NCBI GenBank assembly: GCA_034521835.1
Contig: JAXHMA010000003.1
Span: 248,001 to 312,000, forward strand
Length of the DNA: 64,000 nt
Source of the DNA: JAMQKA01 sp034521835
GTDB lineage: Bacteria; Bacteroidota; Rhodothermia; Balneolales; Balneolaceae
Direction of reading: 5' to 3'
Shown here one piece after another: positions 51,901-62,811 of the stretch. Position numbers and translations under genes: made by a program. The notes beneath the pieces are model-generated. The model worked only from the letters and a program-made list of their open reading frames with translations. It searched no databases and had not been told where the DNA came from. Position 1 is the stretch's first letter. Each line of letters begins with the position of its first letter.

Positions 51901-52288
51901 TTCAGAAACCGAGTAACCGAGAGCTCGCTGCTGCCGTTGAATACCCTGGGCGGTAACAACAACATCTTCGAGCCCGACAACATCCGGCTGAAGGCTGATG
52001 TTACGAACGATGTCTTCATCCGAAACCTGAATTTGTTCGGTGTACCGCTGGTATCCAATAAATGTAGCAATAAGAGTGTATGTGCCGCTCTCAACACCTG
52101 AAAGGGTAAATTCACCATCAGAATTGGTAGCGGTACCTCTTTGCAGTTCTTGAATTAGAACGTTTACACCAGGCAATGTTTCGCCTGACTGCGCATCTGT
52201 TACCGTACCCTCTATCAGTTACCTGGCCGAAACTAACGGCAGATAAGGCAAAGAAACAGATTACAAAAGAAAGTAACTTTCTATGCAT
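48979..52288 (-). CDS. SusC-like TonB-dependent receptor without STN domain, frameshifted
   Basis: An outer-membrane receptor of about 1100 residues. It starts MHRKLLSFVICFFALSAVSF. After a break it continues with the carboxypeptidase-like regulatory domain (TLPGVNVLIQELQRGTATNS, then FIGYQRYTEQIQV), the VVVTAQG linker and the plug (ISRIMKGKVPGVNITQTS, VNVLKGLAATTMYGEQGRNG). Breaks lie near 52210, 51730, 51420, 51320 and 51040. The barrel runs to 48979 and ends GGSIQVQF with a terminal Phe. Unlike the SusC at 2842, it has no STN domain and no sigma/FecR genes next to it, so it is regulated differently. It begins the minus-strand operon SusC-SusD-lipoprotein. Confidence 0.88.
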
Positions 52289-52783
52289 AAATAACCTCAT
52301 TTGAGTTTTTATTTTAACTATATGAGTATAAAAGAGAATAGCGCGGATTATCGCATAGATAACCTCATAATTCTTCCGAGAAGGAATTAGAGTATTATTT
52401 GATTTTTGGAGATGTGATTGTATTAAAAGATAACCCACGAGTCTACTATTACACTCTTTATATGTGATTAAGCCTTTCTTTGACTCAATCGAGTCTTAAC
52501 TTAATGGAATTTTTCGACAAATAAAATATATTTTGACATTTGTTTGACGATATATGTCTTTTGCATTAATAAATAAAGAAAAGCGTAAAATGTCATTAAA
52601 TAAGTAACGTCGGAAGGTAGATATTTTGGAAAATGTGTTGCCGTTTTGCGATGAAGGTAAGTGGTTACGTTACCGTTACTTATAGCACCCTTTCGTGCTG
52701 TGCAAAAGATGAAATACCTGTTAAACAGAAGGGAATTTCTGCTGCCAAAAAATCTGTGAAATGATGCCTGAATAAAGCAGCTT
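52289..52783. other. Intergenic region upstream of the second SusC gene
   Basis: No gene is seen in these ~495 bases. They are AT-rich near 52480-52600 and should hold the promoter of the SusC operon. Confidence 0.5.
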
Positions 52784-54215
52784 CTAAATACTCCTGGTTA
52801 GTATAAGCCCCGACAGCCAGAGCTGAATCTGTTGATACTGGATGCTGAAGTATCCCTGGTTACGCTGCAGAATGTAATTGTTAAAGGATTCGAAACGGGA
52901 TTTTAATTTGGGCCTGCGGAACAGGTAGTTATACTCCGGGTCTGTGCGATCGTAAGCGTATGACCATTCCATCTCATCAAGATGTTCCTGTACATACCAG
53001 GGCGGACCAAACAGGATGTAGATCATACCGGGATCGGTTTTCCAGCCTTCCTTATAATTAGAGAACTGTTTGTTGGCTTCTTCCACCCTGCTGTAAAACA
53101 TTTCGATAACATTGCGGGCTTTGTTTTTATTACCGATGTTCTTCAACCAGAACCGATCCATGGCCGCTTTAAGTGAATCGGTGTCATCCATAGCACGGAG
53201 CCGCTCATGATCTTTGTCGCCCATCAGGTACACCAGCGGCGCCAGCATCTCGCGGGCTGTTTTCACAGAGGGATAGTTGGTACTTTTTATACTGTATTCA
53301 CGTGCTTTGAAAAGTGTGTTTTCCCTCTTCATCCTGTTCATTGGTATTAACTTCAAAACGATAGTTGCCCCGTTCCTGCAGTGGGAAAACAAACTCTACC
53401 AAAACACTGCCTGATTGATTCAGTACCCGGCGGCTGGATTGTATGATTTCCTCCTCATCATATTCTATTCCTTTATATATAATGCTGGAAGGGCTGGCGT
53501 TGTTGTAGTGCATAGGCCGGGCTGCGGTGGTATCGGATGCAAACCGGATAAGATCTGTTTCGATCGTCATCGGGCTTTCCGATTTATTGTTGGTTACCTG
53601 GAAGATAAATTTCAGGGAGTCGGTTTTGCCTGGCACATCGTAGGTGGTAATTGGAAGCCAGGCACCGCCGTGTTCGCCAATCTCTTTGCCAAGCATCCTG
53701 ATATTGGTAAGGTTTGGATATCTGTTGCTGGGGATACCGGAATAAATGTGTTTGAGGAGCGGGTGGTATGCTTCCCGGAATTCTGATCGATTACCGTCAT
53801 GTTTACCTGGTAATCACCGGGGATTGACCGGCACCTGCTTTTCGAAGGTGAACACTTCCTGGCTGTAGGTAATATTTGGATCTTTCCTCTCGATATTTAC
53901 CGTGTACCGCTCAGTTCCGATGATGTTATCAGTATCTTCCTGGTCCAACAACTGTATTTCGATGACCAGTTCAGCCGTCTGCATTCCATTCACCTCCTTG
54001 TATATGAGACTGCCGTAAACAATGTCGGCCGCAACATTTATGCTCGGTTCATCTTTTTCATTTAAAAAGCCGATGGCTGACAGCCTTACTTCCGGAAAGC
54101 CCCCGCGAAACTCATAGGTGGAGCCTCTTACAATATCCGGATTAGTTGAACGCCCGCAGCTCATCAGCAGCAAGCCGGCAGTAAGGAAAGAAAACAAGAG
54201 CAGGATACGTTTCAT
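52784..54215 (-). CDS. GWxTD-domain lipoprotein 2, frameshifted
   Basis: About 475 residues. The signal peptide ends LLLMSCGRS (lipobox). FPEVRLSAIGFLNEKDEPS, then DIVYGSLIYKEVN and YSQEVFTFEKQVPV follow the same order as in the other two paralogues. Breaks lie near 53815, 53680 and 53320. The C-terminus has FWLKNIGNKNKARNVIEMFY, then FSNYKEGWKTDPGMIYILFG, then LWLSGLILTRSI. It lies 191 bp downstream of GWxTD gene 3 on the same strand, so the two are probably a duplicated pair. Confidence 0.82.
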
Positions 54216-54406
54216 AGCGTCAGGCTTTTTTAAGACTTCTTAATTACTACTAACTAAAAGCTAAACAGTAAATTATACAAGTTCCTAAATTTTTTAGTAC
54301 CTGCTGGTTCAGGATTAGGATTTTTAGAACACGTTCTTATACTCTGAGAAATAGACCGGAATGCAGTGGTGGTTGCCAGCAGAAAACAGCCCATCGAATT
54401 ATATGG

Positions 54407-55903
54407 CTAAATGGAGCCGCTCAAAATAAGCCCCGAAAGCCACCGTTCCCGTTGTTGATACTCAATGTTGTCATAAAAGAAATTCCGGGTTAAAATATAG
54501 TGATCAAAAGGAAAAGAGGGATGCTTGATAGTCGGTTTGTCGAACTGAAATGTTTCGCGGGGATCACTGCGATCATACGAATAGTACCAGGTCATACTAT
54601 CTATATACCGGTCATAATACAGCGGACGACCGAATAGAATATACATCATGCCGGGATCGGTTTTCCAGCCTTCTTTAAAATTCGAGAACTGCTTGTTGGC
54701 TTCTTCCACCCGCTGGTAATAAAGAGAGATCACCTGCTTGGCTTTCGATTTGCTGCCGATGTTTTTCAGCCAGAAGGTATCGATGGCTTGTTTCAGGGAG
54801 TCGGAATTTTTTAGGCTGATCAGGTCTTTGTATTCATCTTTCTCCCATCAGGTAGGCCAGCGGCCGGGCCAGCTCTCGGGGCGTTTTGATGGTCGGATAG
54901 TTTTTACTTTTAATGCTGAAGTCACGCGCTTTAAAGGTATCATCTTCTTCACTGCCTTGCAGCTGTGCTGAAAACCGGTAGTTGCCCACGCTTCTGTATC
55001 GGAAAATTGAACTCCACTAAAACGCTTCCCGTCTGGGAGAGTACCCGGCGGCTAGACTGAATCACATCCTGATCGTCATATTCAATCCCTTTATATTCGA
55101 TGGAGGAGGGAGAGGGCTCCGGGTACGACATCGGCCGTGCGTGGGTGGTATCACGATCTGAATTTTACCAGTTCACTGTTGATGATTACCGATCCTTCGG
55201 GATCGTTGTTCGTCACCTGGAATCGAAACTTCAGAGAGTCGATCTTGCTGCGAACATCGTATGTTGTAATCGGGTGATAACCTCTGTCTGCGGTTTCGTT
55301 GTCTTTACCCAGTAGCTGAATGCTGGTCAATACCGGCCGCTCAGTCTGTGAGCTGGGAATGATCGTGGAGGTCTGCCGCGTGGTGTGCCGGTTCGAGGAT
55401 TGATCAACTACGGTGAGGTACACCTCGTAGTTGCCGGGCTCTACCTGGTAGCGCTTGTCAAATGTGAAATAATCCTGGCTGGAGGTTATGTTTTCCTGAT
55501 CGTTTTCGGAGACGGAAATATCGAAGCTCTCTGAAGCTACGGTCTCGTTGGTTTCGGAATCGGTCTTTACGATCCGCGTTTCAATTGTAACATTGGCGGT
55601 CTGCGTTTTTTTTACTTCTTTGTAAACCAAGCTGCCATAAACCACATTGGCTGTTATGTTGATGCCGGCGTTACCCTGCTCGTCAAACAACCCGATGGCA
55701 GACATTCGCACCTCGGGATAACCTGCGCGAAACATATACTCGGAGCCGCGATTAATATTTTCACTGATGCTTTGCGCGCACGATGAAACAAGCACTGCAA
55801 TCATAATTAGTGGAAGGAACCGGGATACACCTGTAGAGCGTTCAAAAATTTTTTTTGAAGGTTCAAAAGATAGGCTAATTTTGTTTTCGCTTTTAAAACT
55901 CAT
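54407..55903 (-). CDS. GWxTD-domain lipoprotein 3, frameshifted
   Basis: About 495 residues. The lipobox is in IAVLVSSCAQS. The ~25 residues before the hydrophobic helix are long for a signal peptide, so the start may be a little downstream. YPEVRMSAIGLFDEQGNAG, NVVYGSLVYKEVKKTQTAN and YFTFDKRYQVEPGNYEVYL match the paralogues. Breaks lie near 55150, 54980 and 54850. The C-terminal block FSNFKEGWKTDPGMMYILFG and the end RWLSGLILSGSI are clear. It is transcribed away from pyruvate kinase. Confidence 0.82.
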
Positions 55904-56053
55904 GTCAACAAAAGGTGTTCAACACCTACTTAATTAATCGTATCTTTACACATTGTCATTAACAGAATGATATCGTTAGATCTTATACAGACCGAATCTT
56001 GTTGTATGAAAGTTTATAAAATCTATCACAAGCCCTAATAACCTCCTAAATAC

Positions 56054-57541
56054 ATGCTACAAAGCGAAAGAAGAACCAAAATTGTATGTACTCTCGGGCC
56101 CAGTTCCGATTCCGAAGAAGTTATCGAGCAGTTGATTCGAAATGGGATGAACGTAGCCCGACTTAATTTTTCGCACGGTAAGTTTGAAGATCATTAAGCA
56201 GACTATTGAGCATCTCCGCCACATATCTGAAAAACTGGATGTAAGTGTGGCCATTTTAGCCGACTTGCAGGGACCCAAAATTCGTGTTGGTAAAATGAAA
56301 AACGGGGCCCAGGAAATTGTAGCCGGACAGTATGTAACAATTACGTCAGACCAGGAGGTGGTGGGTACCTCAGAAACAATACCGATCGACTACCCGAATT
56401 TGAGTAAAGATGCCAAAGAGGGTAATACCATTTTGATGGATGACGGCCTCCTTGAACTTAAGATCGTAAAAAAGGAAGGCAGCAACCTTATTGCACAGGT
56501 CGTCGTAGGCGGAAAGCTGAAATCACGCAAGGGGTGAATCTACCTGGATGTTAAAATTACAATGCCTTCTCTCACTGAAAAGGATATTGAAGACCTTGAC
56601 TTTGCGATCGATCAGGATGTGGATTTTGTTGCGATGTCATTTGTACGCACGGCCGGTGATATCCAGGAGGTAATCTCCCGGGTGCGGGCCAAGGACAGCC
56701 AGGCAGGGATCATCGCCAAAATTGAGAAACCGGAAGCAATAAATGTGATCAGCGAAATTATTGAAGAGTCTGATGGGATTATGGTAGCCCGGGGCGACCT
56801 TGGTATTGAGATTGCCAGTGAACGGGTGCCGCTGATTCAGAAGCACATTATTGACCGATGTCGCCGGGCGGGCAAACCGGTCATTACCGCCACGCAAATG
56901 CTGGAGTCGATGGTAACAAATCCCCGCGCCACTCGTGCCGAAAGTTCGGATGTAGCCAATGCCGTACTCGACGGAACCGATGCGGTGATGCTCTCGGGCG
57001 AAACAGCAGCGGGTGATTATCCGATCGAATCCCTGAAAAACAATGGACAAGATCTGCCGCTCTGTTGAGTCACAGGTATCGCATATTTACAACAGCCTGG
57101 AATACGTGAAACCGGAGTGGAAAGAGAAACAGATTATTGAGTCGCTGGCCTATTCCTGTATTTCCATGTCAGACAATGTTGAGGCGAAAGTGATTGCTGC
57201 GATTACCCAGTCGGGAAATACACGACAGGCGAATTGCGAAGTTTCGTCCTAAAGTAAATATTGTAGCTTTTACCGAGACTGAAAAAATCCGACGTCAGCT
57301 GGCGCTGGTCTGGGGCGTTCGCCCGGTGTACAGGGATAATATTTTTGATACCGATACCGATCACACTGTGCGTATTATGGAACAATATCTAAAGAAAAAG
57401 GGATTGGTCAGCAAGGGAGATCGCGTCATTATTGCCACTGGCATGCCGATCGCAAAGAGAGGACGCACCAATATGATCAAGGTCAGCTCTATGAATAAAA
57501 ACTTCAGGATTTACGCAATTGGCGGCGGGACTAAAATTTAA
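56054..57541 (+). CDS. pyk: Pyruvate kinase, four frameshifts
   Basis: The last enzyme of glycolysis: PEP + ADP to pyruvate + ATP. Repaired length is about 490 residues. It starts MLQSERRTKIVCTLGPSSDS at ATG 56054. Motifs are NVARLNFSHG, LADLQGPKIRVG, the metal/substrate segment AGIIAKIEKPEAINVI, DGIMVARGDLGIEIA, GKPVITATQMLESM and VMLSGETAAGDYP. The C-terminal domain reads AAITQSGNTARRIAKFRPKV over the last break. Frame breaks lie near 56193, 56535, 57045 and 57225, each repaired by one base. The end MNKNFRIYAIGGG is slightly unusual for the family. Confidence 0.92.
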
Positions 57542-57609
57542 TACAAGATTTAATGTATTTTGGGCGTTGTGGTAGGTAATTAACAACTCCAGAAGACGGA
57601 AACGGTACC

Positions 57610-60225
57610 GTGAAGAACGCATTTCTTATTGCAACTCTTATTTTTTTGATGGGATGCGGAGGATCGCTCAAGAACTCATGGACCAACTTCCGGGCATATT
57701 ACAACACTTATTATAACGCCAAGGAGAACTATCAGGTTGGTCTTCGGCAGGTGCAGGAGCAGCCAGTGGAGCTCGATATCACTGAACCGATCCGCGTACA
57801 TCAACGCCCTGTAAAAACCGGCGGCCAGGAGTTTCAACAGGCTATCGACAAGGGCGCGCAGCTGCTTCGCAAGTTCCCCGAATCCAAATGGGTGGATGAA
57901 ACGCTTGAGCTGATCGGTAAATCGTATTACTTTCGTCAGGAATTTTACTCGGCACTCCAGAAATTTGAAGAACAGTACAATGTAACAGAAAGCCCCAAAA
58001 TGCGTCAGCGTTCAGTGGTATGGAAGGGGCGCGTACTGATGGACCTGGATCAGTACAGCCAGGCCATCGCTTTTTGGAGGAGCAGCGCTCAGTACTCTCA
58101 GATTCCTGGCATCCCAAGCTGCTCGGTGAAACGGAAGTCCTTATGGCCGAACATTCGGTGAAGCTGCAGGAATGGTCGCAGGCAGAGGATTTTTTGACCT
58201 CCGGGCTGGGAAAACTTGAAAAGGGCATCCTTAAAGCCCGGGCCTATTTTCTCTATGGCCAGGTCCTGGAAATACAAGATCGTTTTCAGGAAGCCTCTTT
58301 TGCATATGGCAGAGCCAAACAAAACCAGCCGGACTTTGAGCTGTTATACTGGTCAAATTTTAAACAGGCAGAAGTACTCCGCAAAATGGGTAACCTGGAT
58401 AGAGCCCTGGCTATCTATGAACAAATGAGGAAGGATGATAAAAATGTGGAACGTCTGCCGGAAATATATTATGAGATCGCCCGAACCCATGAGGCGAAGG
58501 GCGATATTGAACTGGCACAGCAGATCTACAAAAATATACTTCGTTCACAAACGTACACGACTCCCAAAAAACACGTGCTGATATCTGCTACCGGCTTGGA
58601 CAAATAGATACCACGCATTACAACCGGTTTAGCCTGGCTGCAGCCTATTATCATATCTCCTCAACCCTGAGAAGCAGTTCCAGTTCGAGTGGCGTTCTTG
58701 AAAAGGATATGAATACTCAAACGCTGGCAAAGGCGTATGGAGAGTATAGCAAGTTGCAAACGAACATCGCACGCCTGGACAGTCTGCTCTGGTTGGGATC
58801 GCTCGCACAGTCGGAATTTGATTCGGTTATCAATGATGATTAAACAGCAAAAACTTGAGCAGCTTGAGCAGCAGCAGGGTCTGGATAACTCCAACGTGCT
58901 GAGAAATGTAGCCACACAGGAATCATCCTCGAATGGTCGAACATCGGAAGCTTACGGATTTCTGAACCATCAAAACAGCCGTTTGGTCATGGAGGCGCGC
59001 ACAAACTTTCGGGTGGTGTGGGGAAACCGGCCCCTGGTTGACAACTGGCGGCGCATTGAGACTGTGCGTAGCAGCCGGCAGGGCAGTTCAACGACCGGCA
59101 AACATAGAGCAAGCCGGAAACAACAGATCCCAGCAGGGCAATAATGCAGCCCTGGCCCAGATCGATCTGCAGTGAAGTACCCTTTACCGAAATGGAAAAA
59201 CAGCAGGCACGCAACCAGATCGGCACCAACAAGTATGAGCTCGGGAACCTGTTTTTGCTGACTCTTCAAAATCAAGATAGTGCCGCCTACTATTTTCGGA
59301 AAGTTGTTGAAGACCATTCCGCCCATCCGCTGGTGCCGCGGGCCCTGTATTCGTTGTATGAATTGAACAGTTCGCAAGGCAACACTACAGAAGCATTGAA
59401 ATGGTCTACGCGTCTCAGTGAAGTAGTATCCCAACTCCCGGTACACAAACCAGCTGCTGCAGCGATTGCGGAGAGGAAGAGGATGCCTCAAATTCAGCAA
59501 CGCAAGATTCCGCTATAAGCGACCTGCCCAGCAGGGCGAGCAACATATTATCATCGGCCGCACCGACCGAACAGATAGCTTACGAGCTGCGAAATTTGGC
59601 ACTGGCCAACAGAAATACCTCGGCCGCACCTATGGTGCACTTCGAGGCTATAAGGCAGTATATAAAGCTAGCCAGGAAGCATGAAATAATCGATATGAAG
59701 TCGATAATAACAGATTCCCTTGCCGCTGATTCCACAGTAACCGATTCCACCGCTATAGAGATGGAGTTTAGGGGTGCATATTGGGATAGCGTTCGAACGA
59801 TATTGAATGAGCATCAAGAGCAGTTCAGCGGAAATCCCATCAGGAAAAAAGTAGATAAATTATCGGAGGAACTTGGTCCGATAAAAGAAAATCAGCCTCA
59901 ACAGCAGCAGTCAAATTCTATAGGCACCTGCCGCGAGCGAGGCATCAAGCCGGAGATCTCACAAGGGATGGATTCGTTTCTGGAAACGGTTAATTATCCT
60001 GAGCAGTTGAAGGGCACAAACTTGGCTGGCTCAGTGGAATACGAGATACGGATCTCTTCATCCGGGCAGGTACAGGGATATGAACTGGTTTCCCAGAAAA
60101 CGAATCTGGGTATTGAAGATGCATTTGAGGAAGCGATACAGAACCATTTGGCTTTTGCTCCGCTGGATCTGGATGAATCTACCCCCGTGCTGCGCTGCAG
60201 AATCTCTTTTCCTATATCAAAGTAG
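57610..60225 (+). CDS. PorW/SprE-like TPR lipoprotein ending in a TonB-C-like domain, frameshifted
   Basis: About 870 residues, starting at GTG 57610, with a lipobox at IFLMGCGGS. The first part is TPR-like (NTYYNAKENYQVGLRQVQEQ, then LLRKFPESKWVDETLELIGK). The frames continue through SGLGKLEKGILKARAYFLYG, GNLDRALAIYEQMRKD and NRFSLAAAYYHISS. The segment FRVVWGNRPLVDNWRRIETV matches my memory of SprE/PorW proteins of the type IX secretion system. The last ~75 residues (NYPEQLKGTNLAGSVEYEIR, then ISSSGQVQGYELVSQK) look like a TonB C-terminal domain. Breaks lie near 58090, 58570, 58850, 59100 and 59480. All pieces join into one gene. Such lipoproteins sit at the outer membrane or periplasm. The T9SS role is an inference. 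Confidence 0.68.
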
Positions 60226-60252
60226 GGTGATGTAGTTCTTATTTCACTTTTA

Positions 60253-61332
60253 TCACTCTTCAATAAGCTGATGGATGGAATCCTTGTTCCTGCTCTTCAG
60301 GTGGCTGTCCAGCTGCTTGTTGATTTTTTTATGAGCCCGGTCCCTCGTAGACCAGCCCGGTATAGATCTGCAGCAGATCAGCGCCAGCCTGGATCTTTTC
60401 GAGGGCGGTTTCAAAGGAGTTGATGCCCCCGACCCCGATAATCGGTTTTTGCCCGTTGGTAATTTCATGAATCCATCGGATAATCTGGGTGCTTTTGCCC
60501 CTGATCGCCTGCCCGCTGAGTCCGCCGCGCCCCACCTGCTTGATACGCTGGGCATCGGTCACCAGTCCCTCACGGCTGTTGGATGTGTTAGCAGCCACAT
60601 ACCCGTTCACGCGATGATCCTCGCAGATGGTGATCAGCTGTTCGAGCCGGGAACGGTCCAGAATCCACCGAAAATTTGACTAGAGTAGGCACCACGCTGG
60701 CATCATCTTTGATGTCGAGCCCAGACAGCAACTCATCCAGCGCTTCGGGTATTTCGAACGTTTTACCCTCTGTTGTGTTGGGACATGATATATTGATTGC
60801 GATGTAATCGGCAACCTTGTGTGCCTCACGAAAGCTGAACTGGTAGTCTCGTATCGCCTTATCTCCCACAATATCGGGGTCGTGCGTTTTGGCAATATTG
60901 ATTCCCAGCGGAATGCCGAGCTGTTTTTTTTCGAGCCGGCGTATGATGGTCTGGGCGCCATCGTTGTTCAGTCCCATGCGATTTATAAGCGACTGGTCGG
61001 GCTCCAGACGAAATGCCCGGGGCTTTGGATTTCCGGTAGAGGGATTGGCTGTAATACTGCCGATCTCGGGTAAATCCGAACCCCGCGGCTTCAATAATTT
61101 CCGGTATTTTACCATACTTATCGAATCCGGCTGCCAGCCCAATAGGATTTCTGAAGGTTAATCCCCAGAAAGTCTGTTTGAGCCGTTCAGATGTAAAGTT
61201 ATAGAGGCTTTTCCCGGCCATCTTGAGCAGCATGCTTCCGGAAGCTACTTTGCCCAGGTTGAGAGCCAGTTCATGAGCTTTTTCCGCCTCCAGGTCGAAA
61301 AGCAGAGGTTTGACAATAGATTTGTAAATCAT
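60253..61332 (-). CDS. pyrD: Dihydroorotate dehydrogenase (quinone), frameshifted
   Basis: Class 2 PyrD of about 360 residues, the membrane-bound pyrimidine-synthesis enzyme that oxidises dihydroorotate with FMN and passes electrons to quinone. It starts MIYKSIVKPLLFDLEAEKAH, the N-terminal helices of the class 2 type. LTFRNPIGLAAGFDKYGKIP, RMGLNNDGAQTIIRRLEKK, YIAINISCPNTTEGK (active-site serine region), VAANTSNSREGLV and IIGVGGINSFETALEKIQAG are the family blocks. Breaks lie near 61100, 60680 and 60330. The gene ends HQLIEE at 60253, tail to tail with the TPR lipoprotein gene. The start is divergent from folC, 54 bp away. Confidence 0.9.
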
Positions 61333-61385
61333 TCGTATAGTGATGAACTTCAAAGCCATTCTAATGTACGAGCTCAATATTAGAA

Positions 61386-62669
61386 ATGAAATTAAATACC
61401 TTAGAAGATCTCCATCGCTACCTTGATAAAATCCCCATGTTTAAAGATCGGGGTACCGAAGCTGCTCGTTTTGAACTAGAGCGTTTTCAAAGATTTTGTA
61501 AAGCGATAGGAGATCCGCAGGAAACTTTTCGATCTATTCATGTGGCAGGTACCAACGGCAAGGGCAGCACGTGCCGTATAGTAAGTACGGTTTATCATGT
61601 CGCTGGATACAAAACCGCCATGTACACCTCACCTCATCTGATGGATTACCGGGACCGGTTTCAGATAGATGGAGAACTTATCCCCGAAAGTGAACTTCTG
61701 CATTTCTTTAACTCTTTTCATGAGCTGCTAGAACGTCATCAACTAACCTATTTCGAAATTAGTACGGCTGTAGCTTTTTGGTGGTTTTGCAGGCAGCAGG
61801 TGGATCTGGCTGTTATTGAGGTAGGGTTGGGCGGTAGACTGGACGCTACCAATATCATTACGCCTGAAGTTTCGGTGATAACCAATATTTCTCTAGATCA
61901 TACCGATATCCTGGGAAATACTGTAGAAGAGATTGCCAGGGAGAAAGCAGGTATCATCAAAGCCGGCAGGCCGGTCGTGGTTGGCAATGTAGGCGATATA
62001 GCCAAGGCTGCAATTAAGGATATTGCAGACCATCACGATTCTCCTTTTTTTGATGCCATGACGTTACAACCCCGTTTTGAAGACCGGGTACCCGTGATAG
62101 GACAGGGCACAGATAAACTGAAGCTGGAAACAAGCCTGGAGAGCTCAGTTCAGATGTACAATTTGGCCGTTGCCTGGCAGGTGATTTCTATACAGAAGGA
62201 GCGATTCCCGATCTCCGAAAAACAGTTCAAGCAAGCGGTTAAAGAGATCCGAACAATATTTACGTTACCCGGAAGGTTCGAGAAACTGCATCCCCAGTTA
62301 AATTGGTACTTTGACGGGGCTCACAATATTGAAGCGGTTGAAGCATTAATTAGTACGGTATCAACTATCGCCTCCCTGGACCGATCGATTTTAGTGTTAT
62401 CGATAATGAGAGATAAGGTGACACCGGAAATTATGGCTGAGTTTCAGAAATTCAAAAAAATCTACTATTATACTGAAGGGTCTAAAAGAGCAGCCAATGT
62501 TGGTGATATCGTAAAATGGGTGCCCGAAGTTCAAATCATTTCAGGCGATAAAAAAGAACAGGTACGCTTATTAAAAGAACTTAAGTCAGAATTAGTAATT
62601 TTTGCTGGAAGTTTTTACTTTTATGCAACAGTACAGAAGTGGCTAAAATCACTTCATCCCAACCACTAA
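61386..62669 (+). CDS. folC: Folylpolyglutamate synthase/dihydrofolate synthase
   Basis: This 427-residue Mur-ligase-like enzyme adds glutamate to dihydropteroate or tetrahydrofolate. It is intact in one frame. The P-loop is HVAGTNGKGSTCRIV (about residue 57). TSPHLMDYRDRFQIDGE, AVIEVGLGGRLDATNII and the ITNISLDHTDILGNTVEEIA block follow, then EKAGIIKAGRPVV and WYFDGAHNIEAVEAL, which precedes the C-terminal domain. All catalytic parts are present. The promoter is shared with the divergent pyrD in a gap of about 50 bp. Confidence 0.93.
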   Translation: MKLNTLEDLHRYLDKIPMFKDRGTEAARFELERFQRFCKAIGDPQETFRSIHVAGTNGKGSTCRIVSTVYHVAGYKTAMYTSPHLMDYRDRFQIDGELIPESELLHFFNSFHELLERHQLTYFEISTAVAFWWFCRQQVDLAVIEVGLGGRLDATNIITPEVSVITNISLDHTDILGNTVEEIAREKAGIIKAGRPVVVGNVGDIAKAAIKDIADHHDSPFFDAMTLQPRFEDRVPVIGQGTDKLKLETSLESSVQMYNLAVAWQVISIQKERFPISEKQFKQAVKEIRTIFTLPGRFEKLHPQLNWYFDGAHNIEAVEALISTVSTIASLDRSILVLSIMRDKVTPEIMAEFQKFKKIYYYTEGSKRAANVGDIVKWVPEVQIISGDKKEQVRLLKELKSELVIFAGSFYFYATVQKWLKSLHPNH

Positions 62670-62811
62670 CCAGCTTCTTTTCTATTCTGATTGTTTGCAT
62701 TTGCATTGTGGCTGTGTAATCAACTCCCTTAAGTAGACAAATTATTTTTACTTACGACGAATTTTATATTCATCTCACATTAATTTAACCAATCACAGTA
62801 AATAGAGCATT

